From Tetragonia tetragonoides (lineage: Eukaryota > Streptophyta > Magnoliopsida > Caryophyllales > Aizoaceae), in assembly GCA_038025085.1 (NCBI GenBank), contig CM076139.1:17129307-17193306 (forward strand): DNA of 64,000 nucleotides, given 5' to 3'. The notes beneath the pieces were generated by a model. That model was not told the DNA's origin and did not search any database. It saw only the letters and a program-made list of their open reading frames with translations. Position numbers and translations under genes: made by a program. Each line of letters opens with the position of its first letter. The first letter of the stretch is position 1. Shown here one piece after another: positions 22,688 to 33,887 of the stretch.

Positions 22688-25600
22688 TCAGTGCATTTGT
22701 CCATTCAAGTAAGAGATCGCAACAGCAGCATGAAGAGCAGCACCAATAGGGAGAACATCCTCATCGACGAAAAAGTATGGCGAATGCAGTGGTTGATTGG
22801 ACTTCAACGTTTCATTTATTATCCCAATGCTGAATAAAGCAGCAGGTATTCTCTGCGAGTAAAAGCCAAAATCCTCAGCACCCATTGACAATGGGTGCAT
22901 CAAGCACGTTTGACTCGCCAAACAACATATTCCCTACGCCCTTCACATGCTCATACATTTCCTGGTTGTTGACGGTCACAGGATAATGCCTATTATGTTC
23001 CTCCATGAAGTCAACTGTTGACTGGCACTGATGTACAGCTGCTTGCAGCTCGATGACCTGTCATTATCTCATCAACTTCATCTTAAAATTCTCCAAAGGT
23101 ATAAAGAGGTGTTCGTAGATTGCTTGCAAGCATCAAGCATTTGGGCACAAAATTGCAACAGGGACACCATGAAAAATGAAATATAAGTTGAAGTCAAAGA
23201 AAGCATAATGCATCAAGTCTAAGAAAGCATAATGCATCAAGTCTCTACTGGCAGTAACTAACAAGTCATACACACAATGCAAACAGTTTACAATGCAAAC
23301 AGTTTAAGGCTTCAAGCTAAATGTCCTCAAACAGTGAACCCTTAATCTCAAAGATCAAGCCCATACATGAGTTGAAAGTAAAGACCACCACCACTGCTCA
23401 CCATGTACGGATTAGGGAAGCAACAGGAATTTCATTCATTGTAGTTGTTGAAGGAGAGAGAATATGAATGTATTGTTGCTCGGCAATTTTCGTAGTTTGG
23501 ATGACCTGTGTCTCTAAAAACATTTGTTTGGGTGAACTCAGCATATCAGGGTAAGACTACAACTTCTGTTATCAGATCATAAAAGTATAGAGTGGGAGGG
23601 CATTTCAACTAGAGTCAGATCACCATAGACGCCTGGAAATGATTAGGGGAAGAAGATGTCCTTCAGCTAATAAAGATAATTAGGTGGTTTTTGGCCTAGC
23701 TTGCGAGCAGCTACTACTTTTCCCCATATTTTTCCTCACAAACCACCCCCTCCGCCGCCTCCTCACCCAGCTTTTTAGCTTCTAAGAAGTTTAAAACATC
23801 CCCTAGGAAGCCCAAAAGCAGAAGCTTTAAAAAGCTTAAATTTAAAGCTTCTGCTTTTGGCTTCCTAGGGGGTGTTTTAAGCTTCTTAGAAGCTGAATAT
23901 GGGGGTAAGGAGGTGGTGGAGGGGATGGTTTGTGAGGGAAAACAGAGGGGAAAGTAAAAGCTACTCAAAAGCTAGGCCAAATACGCGCTTAATGTTATTA
24001 TCCTAAGTTGACAGAGCTTCAACACCTTCAACCATTTATAGAAGAACAAATACATATTCTAATGTTGTCAAAATTGCAGAGTCACACCACGAAATCAAGA
24101 GAGGCGATCAGAAACATAATGAGGAAAAACAAGTCCACCTCAGATAACCAAGTTGACATAAATGCTTATTAGTTTCTGTAATCTGGAAGGGTTAACTGCT
24201 TACTGGTTATATTTGAGTTATAAGCCATGTATATAGGAGCTACAATCAGCAATAGAGACTCTAGAAGGTTCCCTATTGATATGGTTAATTCTGCGACATG
24301 TCATGCGGTTGTTCCCTAGAACATTCATAGGCTCGGTGCAATAGCCTTGGCAATAAGAGTTAAGGATCACTGACAATAATTTGTCAAATAGCCCAATTTC
24401 CATATTGGGGGGTCTGTTTATAAATTTTATGCAATGATCATCTCAGCTACACACAGGAAATCCCAGTAGACTCCAACTTTGCCGTAAGGCCCTAGATACT
24501 TATTAATCTCCAAAAGAAAAAAGAAATAAAGGAAAAGAATCACTGAGGAAGACACAAACAGAATTATTCAGCTCATTGTAAGTAACTTCGACAAACTGGA
24601 CAAGCATTGATTGCAACAGAGTTGCACATCCAAGGGTTAGGGATGAAGTTGTCGGTTATGGGGATATTGCAAGTTACCTCTTTGATCCTCCTTTGATGAT
24701 AAGACATACACTCTGAAGTCATGCTCCTAAAAGTGCCTCCAAATTTCACAGCCTCTGGGATTACATCACCTTCTTGGTTACCTTGTATCAAGGTCACCGT
24801 TACCACCTATATCAATGAAGGCTCAAGTGGTGACTTCAAGTGCTTTGAAAATAACCTTTCAAAATTCAACAACTACGATAAATTATGATACACATAACAA
24901 TGAGAGGTGATTGATATTTTATTTGATTCAACCCTTCAATCTGGCTTGCATCCATGAATGCAAAGTAGCCTGCTAACTTCAAGAAACAAGGTAAGGATAA
25001 CCATAAACTATCATCCTTTCCTTCTGCTGATTGTTATCTTTAGTGCTGCTTCCTGCTATGGTCACCATGATCTTAACTCTGAATATGGCTACTCTTCTCG
25101 TTTATTTTTCAATAAGATTGTTTCTGAATTTGTTTACATCATGCATGCATTATGAATGTCAAATAACCTATCACGGACATTCAGTGAGGAACCTACTCTG
25201 CCTTCAAGAGGGTTGTCTCCCGAGAAATGATTTGTTGGAGCGCCAAAATAGTGGCAGAGGAAGCAAGGACAGGATCTTTAGTTTCGCCATTCCCTTGAAT
25301 TACAGCAAGAAATCTACCAGAACCAGCAAGCATAGGTCCAGGCCTCGACCTAATAGTCGCTGTAGGCATATAAGTTGAAACATGTAACCCAAAAATAGCT
25401 TGGACATCCTCAAGAACACCCTCTTGTATCATAGAGAATGCCCCAGCACGACCCTCTTCTGCTGGTTGGAAAATTAGCTTAACAGTCCCCTATAATTATA
25501 CTTGGAAACATTAAAGATACCTTCAAATGACATGCTTTAAATCGATTGCAAAACATTGTCGCAGAAAATGAAACTGATTGCAAGAAATTAGCATCTCCAC

Positions 25601-26592
25601 ATGCTTTAAGCCTTCAAATTTACATACCTTCAAGTGTAGCCTATTTTGTTGGAGTAACTTTGCGGCCCCAAGAAGCATTGTGACATGAACGTCATGGCCA
25701 CACGCATGCATCTGACCAATAATCTTGCTTTTGCTTTCCCACTCTATCATTTCCTATAGCATTGATAATTTGATATACAGGTTAAAAGAGTTAAAGAGAA
25801 AAATCCAAAACCACCAGCATACTTGATTTGGAACAAAAAAAATACTAGTCCTTGATAGTTTAAGCCTCAGACTGAATAATTTTGTTTTTCGTCAACATTG
25901 TCAATCATATGAGGACATACACATTTCAGGGTTCTGAAATGCAAAGAAACTTCTAAGGAACCCAGAGGCTAGGAGATAATTCTAATGCTTCACAATTTAA
26001 CGGAGAAGAGATCACACAAATCACCATTGACGACCAATTTGAACAAACTGACAAACATATATAGACAATTTCCAGCAAGAGAATCGTAGTCACAGAGAGC
26101 CACTGTACATGAATGGCTTAATATATAGTTTAACTTACAAATCGCAAGAATGGATTTTTGAAGTAAACTCATTCAAAAAAACTCAACACTTTGAGGGAAA
26201 GAGAGATAGAGGACCTGAATAGGGAGAGCATCCGTGTCAGCCCGAAGAGCAAAGCAAGGCTGGGACCCAGACCCAGACCCGGACCCGATAAACCCGACAA
26301 CTCCAGTCTTGGCAACAGGCCAAGTATAATTGATCCCAAGTGAGTCGAGTTCTGATCTAATGAGTTCACTCGTTTGGTATTCCTCAAATGCTAGTTCTGG
26401 GTACTCATGGATTCTCCTTCTCACCCTTTTCAACCAATCAAAGAACTCGGGGTTTCTTGCCGTTTTAAGTAGTTCTTGACCGAGTGAATCCGGGTCATAA
26501 TCTGACTCGGACCCGGTTACCAAATTGGGTGTGATCCCCTGAGAAAATAGGCACAAAGAAAGGAGAAACACACAGCAGAAGGAAGGAACCAT
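22688..26592 (-). pseudogene. IAA-amino acid hydrolase ILR1-like gene, probably broken
   Basis: M20-family amidohydrolase that in plants frees auxin from IAA-amino acid conjugates, usually in the ER lumen. Five exons on the minus strand: 26592-26215, 25753-25628, 25489-25197, 24806-24678, 23057-22688. The start (ATG 26590-26592) gives a hydrophobic signal peptide ([18 protein letters not shown]). Visible motifs are [26 protein letters not shown], the metal-site HACGHD, FQPAEEG, GLHVS and LHSPYF, so all metal ligands remain. Three defects are visible. The GGHAAxPH motif is missing between GNG and ETKDP, an in-frame loss of about 8 codons. The exon 3/4 phase does not match at the only AG present. 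Exon 5 has one extra base near 22885, giving TGA before MGAEDFGF. No HDEL/KDEL tail is seen (ends NGQMH). Confidence 0.85.
23685..23988. mobile_element. Foldback MITE in intron 4 of the ILR1-like gene
   Basis: The outer arms ttggcctagctt (23691) and aagctaggccaa (about 23969) are inverted. The inner arms form a long near-perfect hairpin around 23780-23900, with AAGCAGAAGCTTT facing AAAGCTTCTGCTTT. At about 300 bp with no ORF it is MITE-like. The target duplication is unclear, so the superfamily is not assigned. Confidence 0.75.
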
Positions 26593-27828
26593 GATCAAAG
26601 TAGGCAGCAATTAAGGGCGTTTGTAGACAATTGGCAAATTTTAGTTATGTGGACCAATTTGCCATATTTGGATGATGGCATCAAGCCTCAGGGGTGTCGT
26701 ACTGTAGTGTGAGCATGCGACTGAGTCGAGCCGAATCGGTGAGTTCTTTTAGGCTCAGCTCGAATCAATTCGGTTAAAACTTAATTTGATTTCGGGTCAA
26801 ATTGAGCATAAGTCAGCTCAAATACTATTCGAGTCGAGCCAAGTCATTCTGGTTAGCTCATTAACTTGCTTTTTCCCTCTATTTGATTAACGTCTATAGA
26901 AATTCACATTTTTAGAATTTTTCTCATTTTATGACATGTAATGCTTTTACTTATGATCAAAATCAATTGTGAACGTTTTAAATATATATTTTTTATAATG
27001 TTTGTATTTGCAAGTTTGAATTCACTTTGAGTTAAATTGAGTCAAGTAAAGACACAAGCCTTAACTTTTCCGACTTAGCAAGTTTCTAGTCAATCTTACT
27101 CGTACTCGGTCCGACTCGGTTATACCCCTAAATGGCATTGGGAATATTAAAAGGGAATTGAGATTGTGATTGGGAATGGGAATGATAATACTTTTTCCTT
27201 TTTTATTTTAAGTTTATAACTTCTACATTGTGATTCATTGTATATTGCGAATTTAAAATAGTGTGATTTTTCTTTGTTTTATTAAGTTGCTAATTCGCCT
27301 CAAAGAAAAAAAAAAGTTGATAAGCTCACACCCTTTGTTTCCCTTTAAACTTTTTATTTGCTTTTTTAAGGTCATACCTTGTAAAATTTGACCTTAAAAA
27401 TGTAAAAAATCTCTATGAATTATGATTTGAAAGTATATGTATTAGATTTCATTTAAAATGTAACTTTCAAAATATCAAATTTTTACAAATTTTACATGTA
27501 TATTTTTATAGAAATTGATGGTCAATGTACTACATTGGAGACTGTGAAAGCAAGTAAAAAGTTTAAAGAGAAACGGATGGAATATAAGCATATTTCAAAG
27601 TCCAAAACCTAGCCAAATCGAGTATACATTTATATAAAGTTTTTCCACAACGCCCAATATTATCATGTTGCTTCTTGAATCACCATAACGCCCAATATCA
27701 TGTACTTAAAGAACAATCTACACACTTTTGGCATGCAAGACTAATTACATAAACCTTTTCCATTTAATTTTGTCATAAAGGGAAAGATGAAATAACTCTA
27801 AAAGCTTATTCTTGATTTCTTGGCAACT
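26593..27828. other. Intergenic region between ILR1-like gene and SDR pseudogene
   Basis: It should contain the ILR1-like promoter. Around 26690-27130 a segment is bounded by aggggtgt and atacccct, possibly a decayed MITE. A clearer MITE lies at 27327-27583. No coding sequence is supported. Confidence 0.5.
27327..27583. mobile_element. Stowaway-like MITE
   Basis: The left arm caccctttgtttcccttt and right arm aaagagaaacggatgg are inverted. Together with the adjoining aaacttttta(c/t)ttgc they give about 33 bp of terminal inverted repeat. The element is AT-rich with no ORF. The TA target duplication is clear only on the right side. Confidence 0.55.
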
Positions 27829-28455
27829 TCAATTCGAGTTGAAAGCCCTGGTCATTGAAGTGTTCACCACACTAAACCCACCATCAAGTACAAGATTATG
27901 CCCATTGACAAAATTCCCATCATCACTAGCCAAATACAGTGCAGCTCGATCAACATCTTCGACCATCAATACTCCTTGTGCACCATTAAGCCGCGGTGCC
28001 ATGCCAGTAAACACCCCAGCAGGGGATATACAATTCACCCTTATGCCAAATTGCCTAAGCTCGGCACTCAAGTTCTTTGCTAGGCCCAACACACCATGCT
28101 TTGACATGGTATACGAGTGCGACGCAATGCCAGCTATGGATGTACAAGCACTAGATGTGAACAAAATGCAACCCTTATTTTGCGGTACCATGACTCGGGC
28201 AGCATGCTTGGCTCCGAAAAATGACCGTATAGGTTGATCCCGAGGATCCGATCCATGTCGTCTCTAGTCGAGCTCAAAATGGACCCTCCAAACCTGTCTC
28301 TGATACCCGCGTTGTTGTACATGATGTCGAGTTTACCATACTTGGAAATGGTTAAGTCTACAAGGTCACGGACATCTTCTTCATTAGAGATGTTACAATT
28401 GATGTAACAAATATTGTGATTGTTAAGCTTGTTGACGATTTCTAGGCCTAAATCA

Positions 28456-28587
<132 letters not shown>

Positions 28588-28630
28588 TTAATTAGTTTAT
28601 GCCTATATTAGATACAGAACAAAACTATGA

Positions 28631-28639
28631 TTAAGAAAA
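28631..28639. repeat. 9-bp target duplication, left copy
   Basis: TTAAGAAAA. The matching copy is at 29899-29907. Confidence 0.9.
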
Positions 28640-28924
28640 AGATTTTTTGTGCGCAACTACCTTGTTTGGGGTGTCATTTGTGACTTACTACCTTAAAAGT
28701 TTTTTTTTTGTGGGGAACTAACTTAGAAAGCCAAAAAGTTTGTTGACCACTACCCTTGACCATATTTTCGGGTATAATTTTCTTAAAACCCCAAAATACC
28801 CTCACATGACCAGCACGTGATTTTCGGGTATAATTTTCATCTACCTTCTTCAACCTCTGCTCTCTCACTTCACATCACCATAACTGCGAGTTCAAGAAGC
28901 TTAGTTTGTACCTTAGTCCCCAAA

Positions 28925-29113
28925 ACAAGGTGCATAATCGAGAAATCGATTACCTTTTTGCGCTTGCCAGACACCTTCAATTCACTCCGGTCCGTCTTGC
29001 CAACATTAAAATCTACAGAGGTAACACCTCCTTCAGCTTGTAAAGCAACATGGGTTGGTGCCAGTCCAATCACACACAACCTTGTATTTCCCAATTTTCC
29101 AATATGCACAGAC
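28925..29113 (-). pseudogene. Captured exon, probably Simiate/Abitram-type single-hybrid-motif protein
   Basis: On the minus strand the reading frame contains LCVIGLAPTHVALQAEGGV, VDFNVGKTDRSELKVSGKRK, then a good splice donor (AAAAAG|GTAATC). This resembles the central part of the Abitram/Simiate (FAM206) family, which has a conserved KVSGK(R/K)KK motif. Because the donor site and adjoining intron-like sequence are kept, the capture was from genomic DNA, not mRNA. It is only a fragment of the gene. The assignment is from memory of the family pattern and is moderately sure. Confidence 0.5.
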
Positions 29114-29129
29114 AATGCAAAGATAAACC

Positions 29130-29449
29130 CAATTCAGCTAATCTCTCAAACAATTGACCAAATCAGCCAATAATTAAATAACAAAAACAGGCACAAAGTT
29201 GTAAAATATTGATAATTGAATTCAATTAATGCCAACCAAATTACTAGAATGAAGCATACCCAATAATTAAATACCTTTTATCTCCCAACATGCACACAAA
29301 AAGCTAAGATAAACGCAATTCAGCTAATCTCTTAAACAAGTGACCCAATTCATCCAATAACTAAATAACAAAAATAGGCGCAAAGCTGCAAAATATTGAT
29401 AATTGAATTCAATAAATACCAACCAAATTGCATAAATGAAGCATACCCA
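29130..29449. repeat. Direct duplication inside the Mutator-like element
   Basis: About 130 bp starting aattcagctaatctct at 29130 recur with ~10% differences at about 29318. Both copies end gaagcataccc. It probably arose by local duplication of the captured intron sequence. Confidence 0.7.
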
Positions 29450-30858
29450 TTAGCATGACGATAAACATAATGATCATGGCCTGCCTTCATAAAATCTGAA
29501 TAAAATCAAAATTACCCAATAAGCCATCATCAATTACAAACTAAGCTTCTCTCACTTCGCAGTTATGGTGATGTGAAGTGAGAGAGCAGAGGTTGAAGAA
29601 GGTAGATGAAAATTGAGCCAAGCGTGGTTGGTATGAGGGAGAACTGAGAAGTAAGGGTGAAGACGATGGAACTGGGGAGAGGGGGAAGACAATGGAGGCG
29701 TTGCATTTGTTAAAAGATCACGTGAGCCTCACGTGAGGGTGTTTCGGGGTTTTAAGAAAATTATACCCGAAATTTTGGTCAAGGGTAGTGGTCAACAAAC
29801 TTTTTGGCCTTCTAAGGTAGTTCCCCACAAAAAAAAAACTTTTAAGGTAGTAAGTCACAAATGACACCCCAAACAAGGTAGTTCCGCACAAAAAATCCTT
29901 AAGAAAACAATCCTGCTATTTAATTAATTAGTTTTTCCGCAAAATCAATAAGTTGAAACAACTTCGTATGTATATCTTTGATCAAAAGGTCTCTTATGAG
30001 GCCGACTTAAGGTGAGACCCCGCTATAGTCAAGCATGACGTCATGCTTGTTAGAGGAGGCCTCACCTTGAGCCCGCCTCATACGAGTTTTTGTGATCTTT
30101 GATGGAGAAATAGTCATTCTTTTTATGTAACGGGTTTTACTATGATTAGTTGATCATTAGCAGTAATAATGAAAATTAGGAACACAGAAACAGGATATTT
30201 TTACTATTTGCTTACCTTTTGTTACTGGTTGATTCAGAAAGAGGAGTGATCATCTTGGCTCAAATTCTGGAGTTGGAAGAGACTGGGTTTAATTTCATGG
30301 CTTTGCTAGTCCTGTTTATATATGATTTTTCATAGGATTAATCAAATCAAATGGATCAAATGATAAGATAATAGTAGTTTTCAAAGATTTCTAAGAGATG
30401 TCAGGCCGGAATGGTTGTCTAAGAGCTTTCAATTTTGTTACATGATCAAGATATGACAAAATCTTAGGTTAGATTTAAGACAACAATTTCATATTACTCC
30501 TAATAGGTGTAACAATTGTAAAAGTCAAAGATTATATTGATCTACCCAAAACTTTGCATACTTACCTAGATTTGAGTCATACATAATGTAATCTTGAGTT
30601 TATACTATATAATTGACTTGATGCTCCTTGTATACGCAAGTATATATCTCAGACCAAAGCAAAGATATTCACTATTGATTCACTATACCTATAAAAAAAA
30701 ACAAAGCAAAGATATTCAACAGGCAATTCCATACACTTTCTAAACATACAATATTTGACTTTACAATTATCTCCGTGTTAGACTATACAATTGTTATAAT
30801 GACTTCATCATATATTTGTTTGAGTGTTTGAGCTCCTAACCCCCGGCCTTGAAATTAA

Positions 30859-31167
30859 GGTTCTGTTTGATTCACCTTAATTTTATTTAAATTCAGTTCA
30901 GTTCAGTCCAGTTTTTGTTCAGTTCAGTCCAGTTTTTGTTCAGTTCAGTTTAGTTCTTGTGTAATTTTATCACTCATATAACCTTTTATTTCGAAATAAT
31001 TTCATGATGATAATTATGTCATCGGAAAGATCTCAAAGCATACTTTCGAATGAGTCCAATATTGACTATGTTTGGACGAATTTTAAATGGTTAACGGTCA
31101 AGTTTAAAAAATCAATTCAGTTCAGTTCATTTCAGATCAGTTTTATCCAGGTGAATCAAACGGAACC
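30859..31167. mobile_element. Tourist/Harbinger-like MITE
   Basis: The ends GGTTCTGTTTGATTCACC and GGTGAATCAAACGGAACC are inverted, flanked by TAA on both sides (30856-30858, 31168-31170). The inside is rich in the unit ttcagttcag near both ends. A 3-bp TAA/TTA duplication and G-rich tips are typical of PIF/Harbinger MITEs. A diverged relative lies at about 38955-39250. Confidence 0.8.
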
Positions 31168-31810
31168 TAAGTTTGAAATAAAAACAGAAAAACTTAGAGC
31201 ATCTCCAATTTGCAAATTTTGAAGGGATTTTTATATTTGACACATCATTAAATTTAAAATCTCATTTATGCAAATCTCTATGTTGTAATGCTATAAATCT
31301 TTCAAAGGTTTTTTATATGTGACATCATAGCTTATAAACCGGGTTTATCACTATGGTGATGAGATTTTTATAAGAGGTTTTTTTTGCTTACAACATTAAC
31401 GTTGTGCTACCATGTGATCACATCTCACATGTCTAATTCCAAACACATCGTAGTTTCCTTTTTGTTTCAAAAGATGGAGTAATTTATTGATTGAAAGTCA
31501 TACTAATATCTACAAAACATATCAAATTTGAAACAATACATATTTAAAACCTCGGATCTAACAATATCATATGATCTCCCATAAATCGTATTATAACCTT
31601 TTACGAGGGGTCCATGTATTTGACACGTTAAGCACAACATTTGCATATATGTTACTCCTATTTAATTGGTCCAGCAATTAAAAATGCCAACCATATAGCC
31701 CTGTGTGGCGTGGAAGAAATGTTGCTTTTAGTTGCACATACATTGGGAGTTGTTCAAAGCATAGGCTGAATTTTAATACCCTCCAAATGATGATCTAGCA
31801 ATTGAATACA

Positions 31811-32464
31811 GGAGAATGATACATCTATTCACTGAATTGTCAACACACAGTCTTATTTTATCTATCTCTCTCCTTTATTTTCACAATTCTTTCTCCTCTA
31901 TTTTTAAAGTAGCAATTAAATTAGGAGAGAGCTAGACACAATATTGAAGTGTGTTGGCCACCCACTGAGGCCCTGTTCTTTTCGTTGTTTCCATGACATT
32001 CCGTTCCATTCCGTTTCGTTTCGTTCCGTTCCGTTCCAGTCCGTTCCTCGCCGTTCCGTTCTGCATTCTGTACTTCATTTTGTGTCATATTTTTTTAAAT
32101 TATCCGCGCCGTGTCGTTCCGTTCCGTTTCAATCCATTATATTCTGTTCCTCATCATCCCACATCATTCCGTTGAATAGAACAGATCCTAAGTCAGTAAA
32201 ACATTTTCCTTAAATACAACTCGATAACAGCAGGGTATGGGCCAATTTTTGTTCCTTTTAGATTCCCTCAGCTAGATTACTGGTACAAAATTTTGCACTA
32301 AAATCATTCATTGCGACTTCAATGGAAAATGTAATATATCGTGTCTATTTCTCTCTACTTTAATTACTATTTTTTCAAAATAGATAAAAGAGACTTTGAA
32401 AATAGAGGAGAGAGATAGACACGCTTGTGGGTTGACAATCCAGTAGGCAGATGTATCATTCTCC
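31811..32464. mobile_element. Foldback MITE with a second MITE nested inside
   Basis: The left arm ggagaatgatacatct (31811) is inverted as agatgtatcattctcc (ends 32464). Homology of the arms extends about 140 bp, including ctatctctctcctctattttcaa-like sequence. The inner part is occupied by another element (31969-32188). Confidence 0.7.
31969..32188. mobile_element. Harbinger-like MITE nested in the previous one
   Basis: The ends GGCCCTGTTCTTTTC and GAATAGAACAGATCC are imperfect inverted repeats. The interior is a low-complexity gttccgttcc tract. Flanking TGA/TAA could be a 3-bp duplication with one change. Confidence 0.5.
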
Positions 32465-33472
32465 GACTTCAATTTAAATTAAGTATTCAATAAGTACCTG
32501 TATATACGCTGACGTTTTCCATTACCATTTCCCCCTTTAATCCAATTTCATTCCATTCCCTTAAGCAATTGAACCAAACGACCCCTTAGAAATAGAGAAG
32601 AGCACTGTAAACAATGGAGACATGGTTTGTGATCATAGTGATAACGATAATGTGTGTATCTTTCTCTCTCCTCAAACCTCTATTCCCCGCCAAATTATCA
32701 AAATCCAAAAAATATCCACCAGGACCTAAAGGAATTCCTATCATCAACAGCATCAAATGGTTCCACTTCCACAGATCCCGAACCCAAGCCCAAGCTGCTC
32801 TTACCTCCCTCCGATCCAAATTCGACCCAATTGTAGCCATACATACAATCCCATGTCCACTAATCTACATCTTCAACCACTCTTTGGCCCATGAAGCTCT
32901 CATCCAAAAGGGCTCAATTTTCGCTAATCGGCCCAAAATCATCACCAGCAACCATTACAGCATTAGCTCTGCTACTTATGGACCCTTGTGGCGCCTCCTA
33001 CGTCGTAACCTCACTTCAAAAATCCTTCACCCTTCCCGGGTAAAGGACTTCTCCTTTGCCCGCCAAAGGGTGATCCACATTCTCCTTGCTCGCCTTAGAG
33101 ATGATCAAGCTAGCAGCAGTGGTGGTGTTGTTAAGGTAAGGATCATGTCCAATTTGCCGTGTTCTACTTGCTTGTAATAATGTGTTTTGGGATTGATGAA
33201 AAACACGACGAATCCCAAACCCGAGAGATTGAGGCTATTCAGCATCGCTTAATAGTGTCATCCCCTCGCTTTCAGATACTCAATTCATGGCCTTGGTTGA
33301 CACGGATTCTGTTTCGTGGGTGTTGGAGTGAGCTCTATATGTTGAGACACAAACAACAGGAGGTTCTCATGCCTCTAATCCAAGCGCGAAAGACATCATC
33401 AAGTAGGGTGATGACTTCGTATGCGGACACTCTGTTATCGTTAGAGCGACAACAATACGATTTTGATGATAG

Positions 33473-33794
33473 TGAATATTTTCACGTTTACTTAGTAAAT
33501 TAGTAGCTGAATTATTTTTTCTGTTTACTAAGTCAGAGTTTGTTTTGAGTCAGTTGATTGGAGTCCAAGTTTTTCTGAATTGTAGGAAATAGTGTTTCTG
33601 ATTTTTAGGAGTTGTTGTGTTACTGCTGTTAGTGGCTTGTTTGTGACTGTTAGTGGTCCTATTTTTAAGTTGGTTCAGTTATGTATTTGCCTATAAAAAG
33701 GCTGCAGGAGTCCTCAATGAAAGTAATTAAGTTTCCAGCCAATATCTCTTATCCTCTATATTGTAAAACTGTGTTTTATTGTTTTACTGTATCA
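33473..33794 (+). repeat. Element E 5' LTR
   Basis: It starts tgaatattttcacg and ends ctgtatca. It has a TATA-like ctataaaaag at about 33691. It is about 97-98% identical by eye to 37734-38058. Confidence 0.88.
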
Positions 33795-33795
33795 G

Positions 33796-33807
33796 TGGTA
33801 TCAGAGC
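33796..33807 (+). other. Element E primer-binding site (initiator Met tRNA)
   Basis: TGGTATCAGAGC, one base after the LTR. Confidence 0.95.
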
Positions 33808-33887
33808 CAGGTTTCCTACCTTCCCTTTCTTAGACCCTCAGAGTAAACATGTGAGGCAGCCACAAAATTATTTTCTTGTTTTTCCAA

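Larger units (their letters stand above)
28640..29898. mobile_element. Mutator-like element carrying a host gene fragment (Pack-MULE)
   Basis: The ends agattttttgtgc and gcacaaaaaatcc head terminal inverted repeats of about 185 bp. The flanking 9-bp duplication TTAAGAAAA is perfect (28631-28639 and 29899-29907), the mark of the MULE superfamily. Subterminal arms (28826-28892 and 29553-29618) are also inverted. No transposase is present. The interior holds an exon-like piece of a host gene (see 28925-29113). It lies in the SDR pseudogene intron and belongs to the same family as 60177-61412. Confidence 0.9.

Noticed and set aside
28861..29173. Plus-strand ORF of 118 codons in the Mutator-like element
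   Set aside because: The minus strand holds the conserved protein pattern with a splice donor, so the plus frame is a shadow.
29130..29500. Possible second captured exon in the Mutator-like element
   Set aside because: It is AT-rich with stops in all frames. It reads better as captured intron sequence.
31944..32213. Ser/Phe/Pro-rich plus-strand ORFs
   Set aside because: They arise from the gttccgttcc tract of a MITE.
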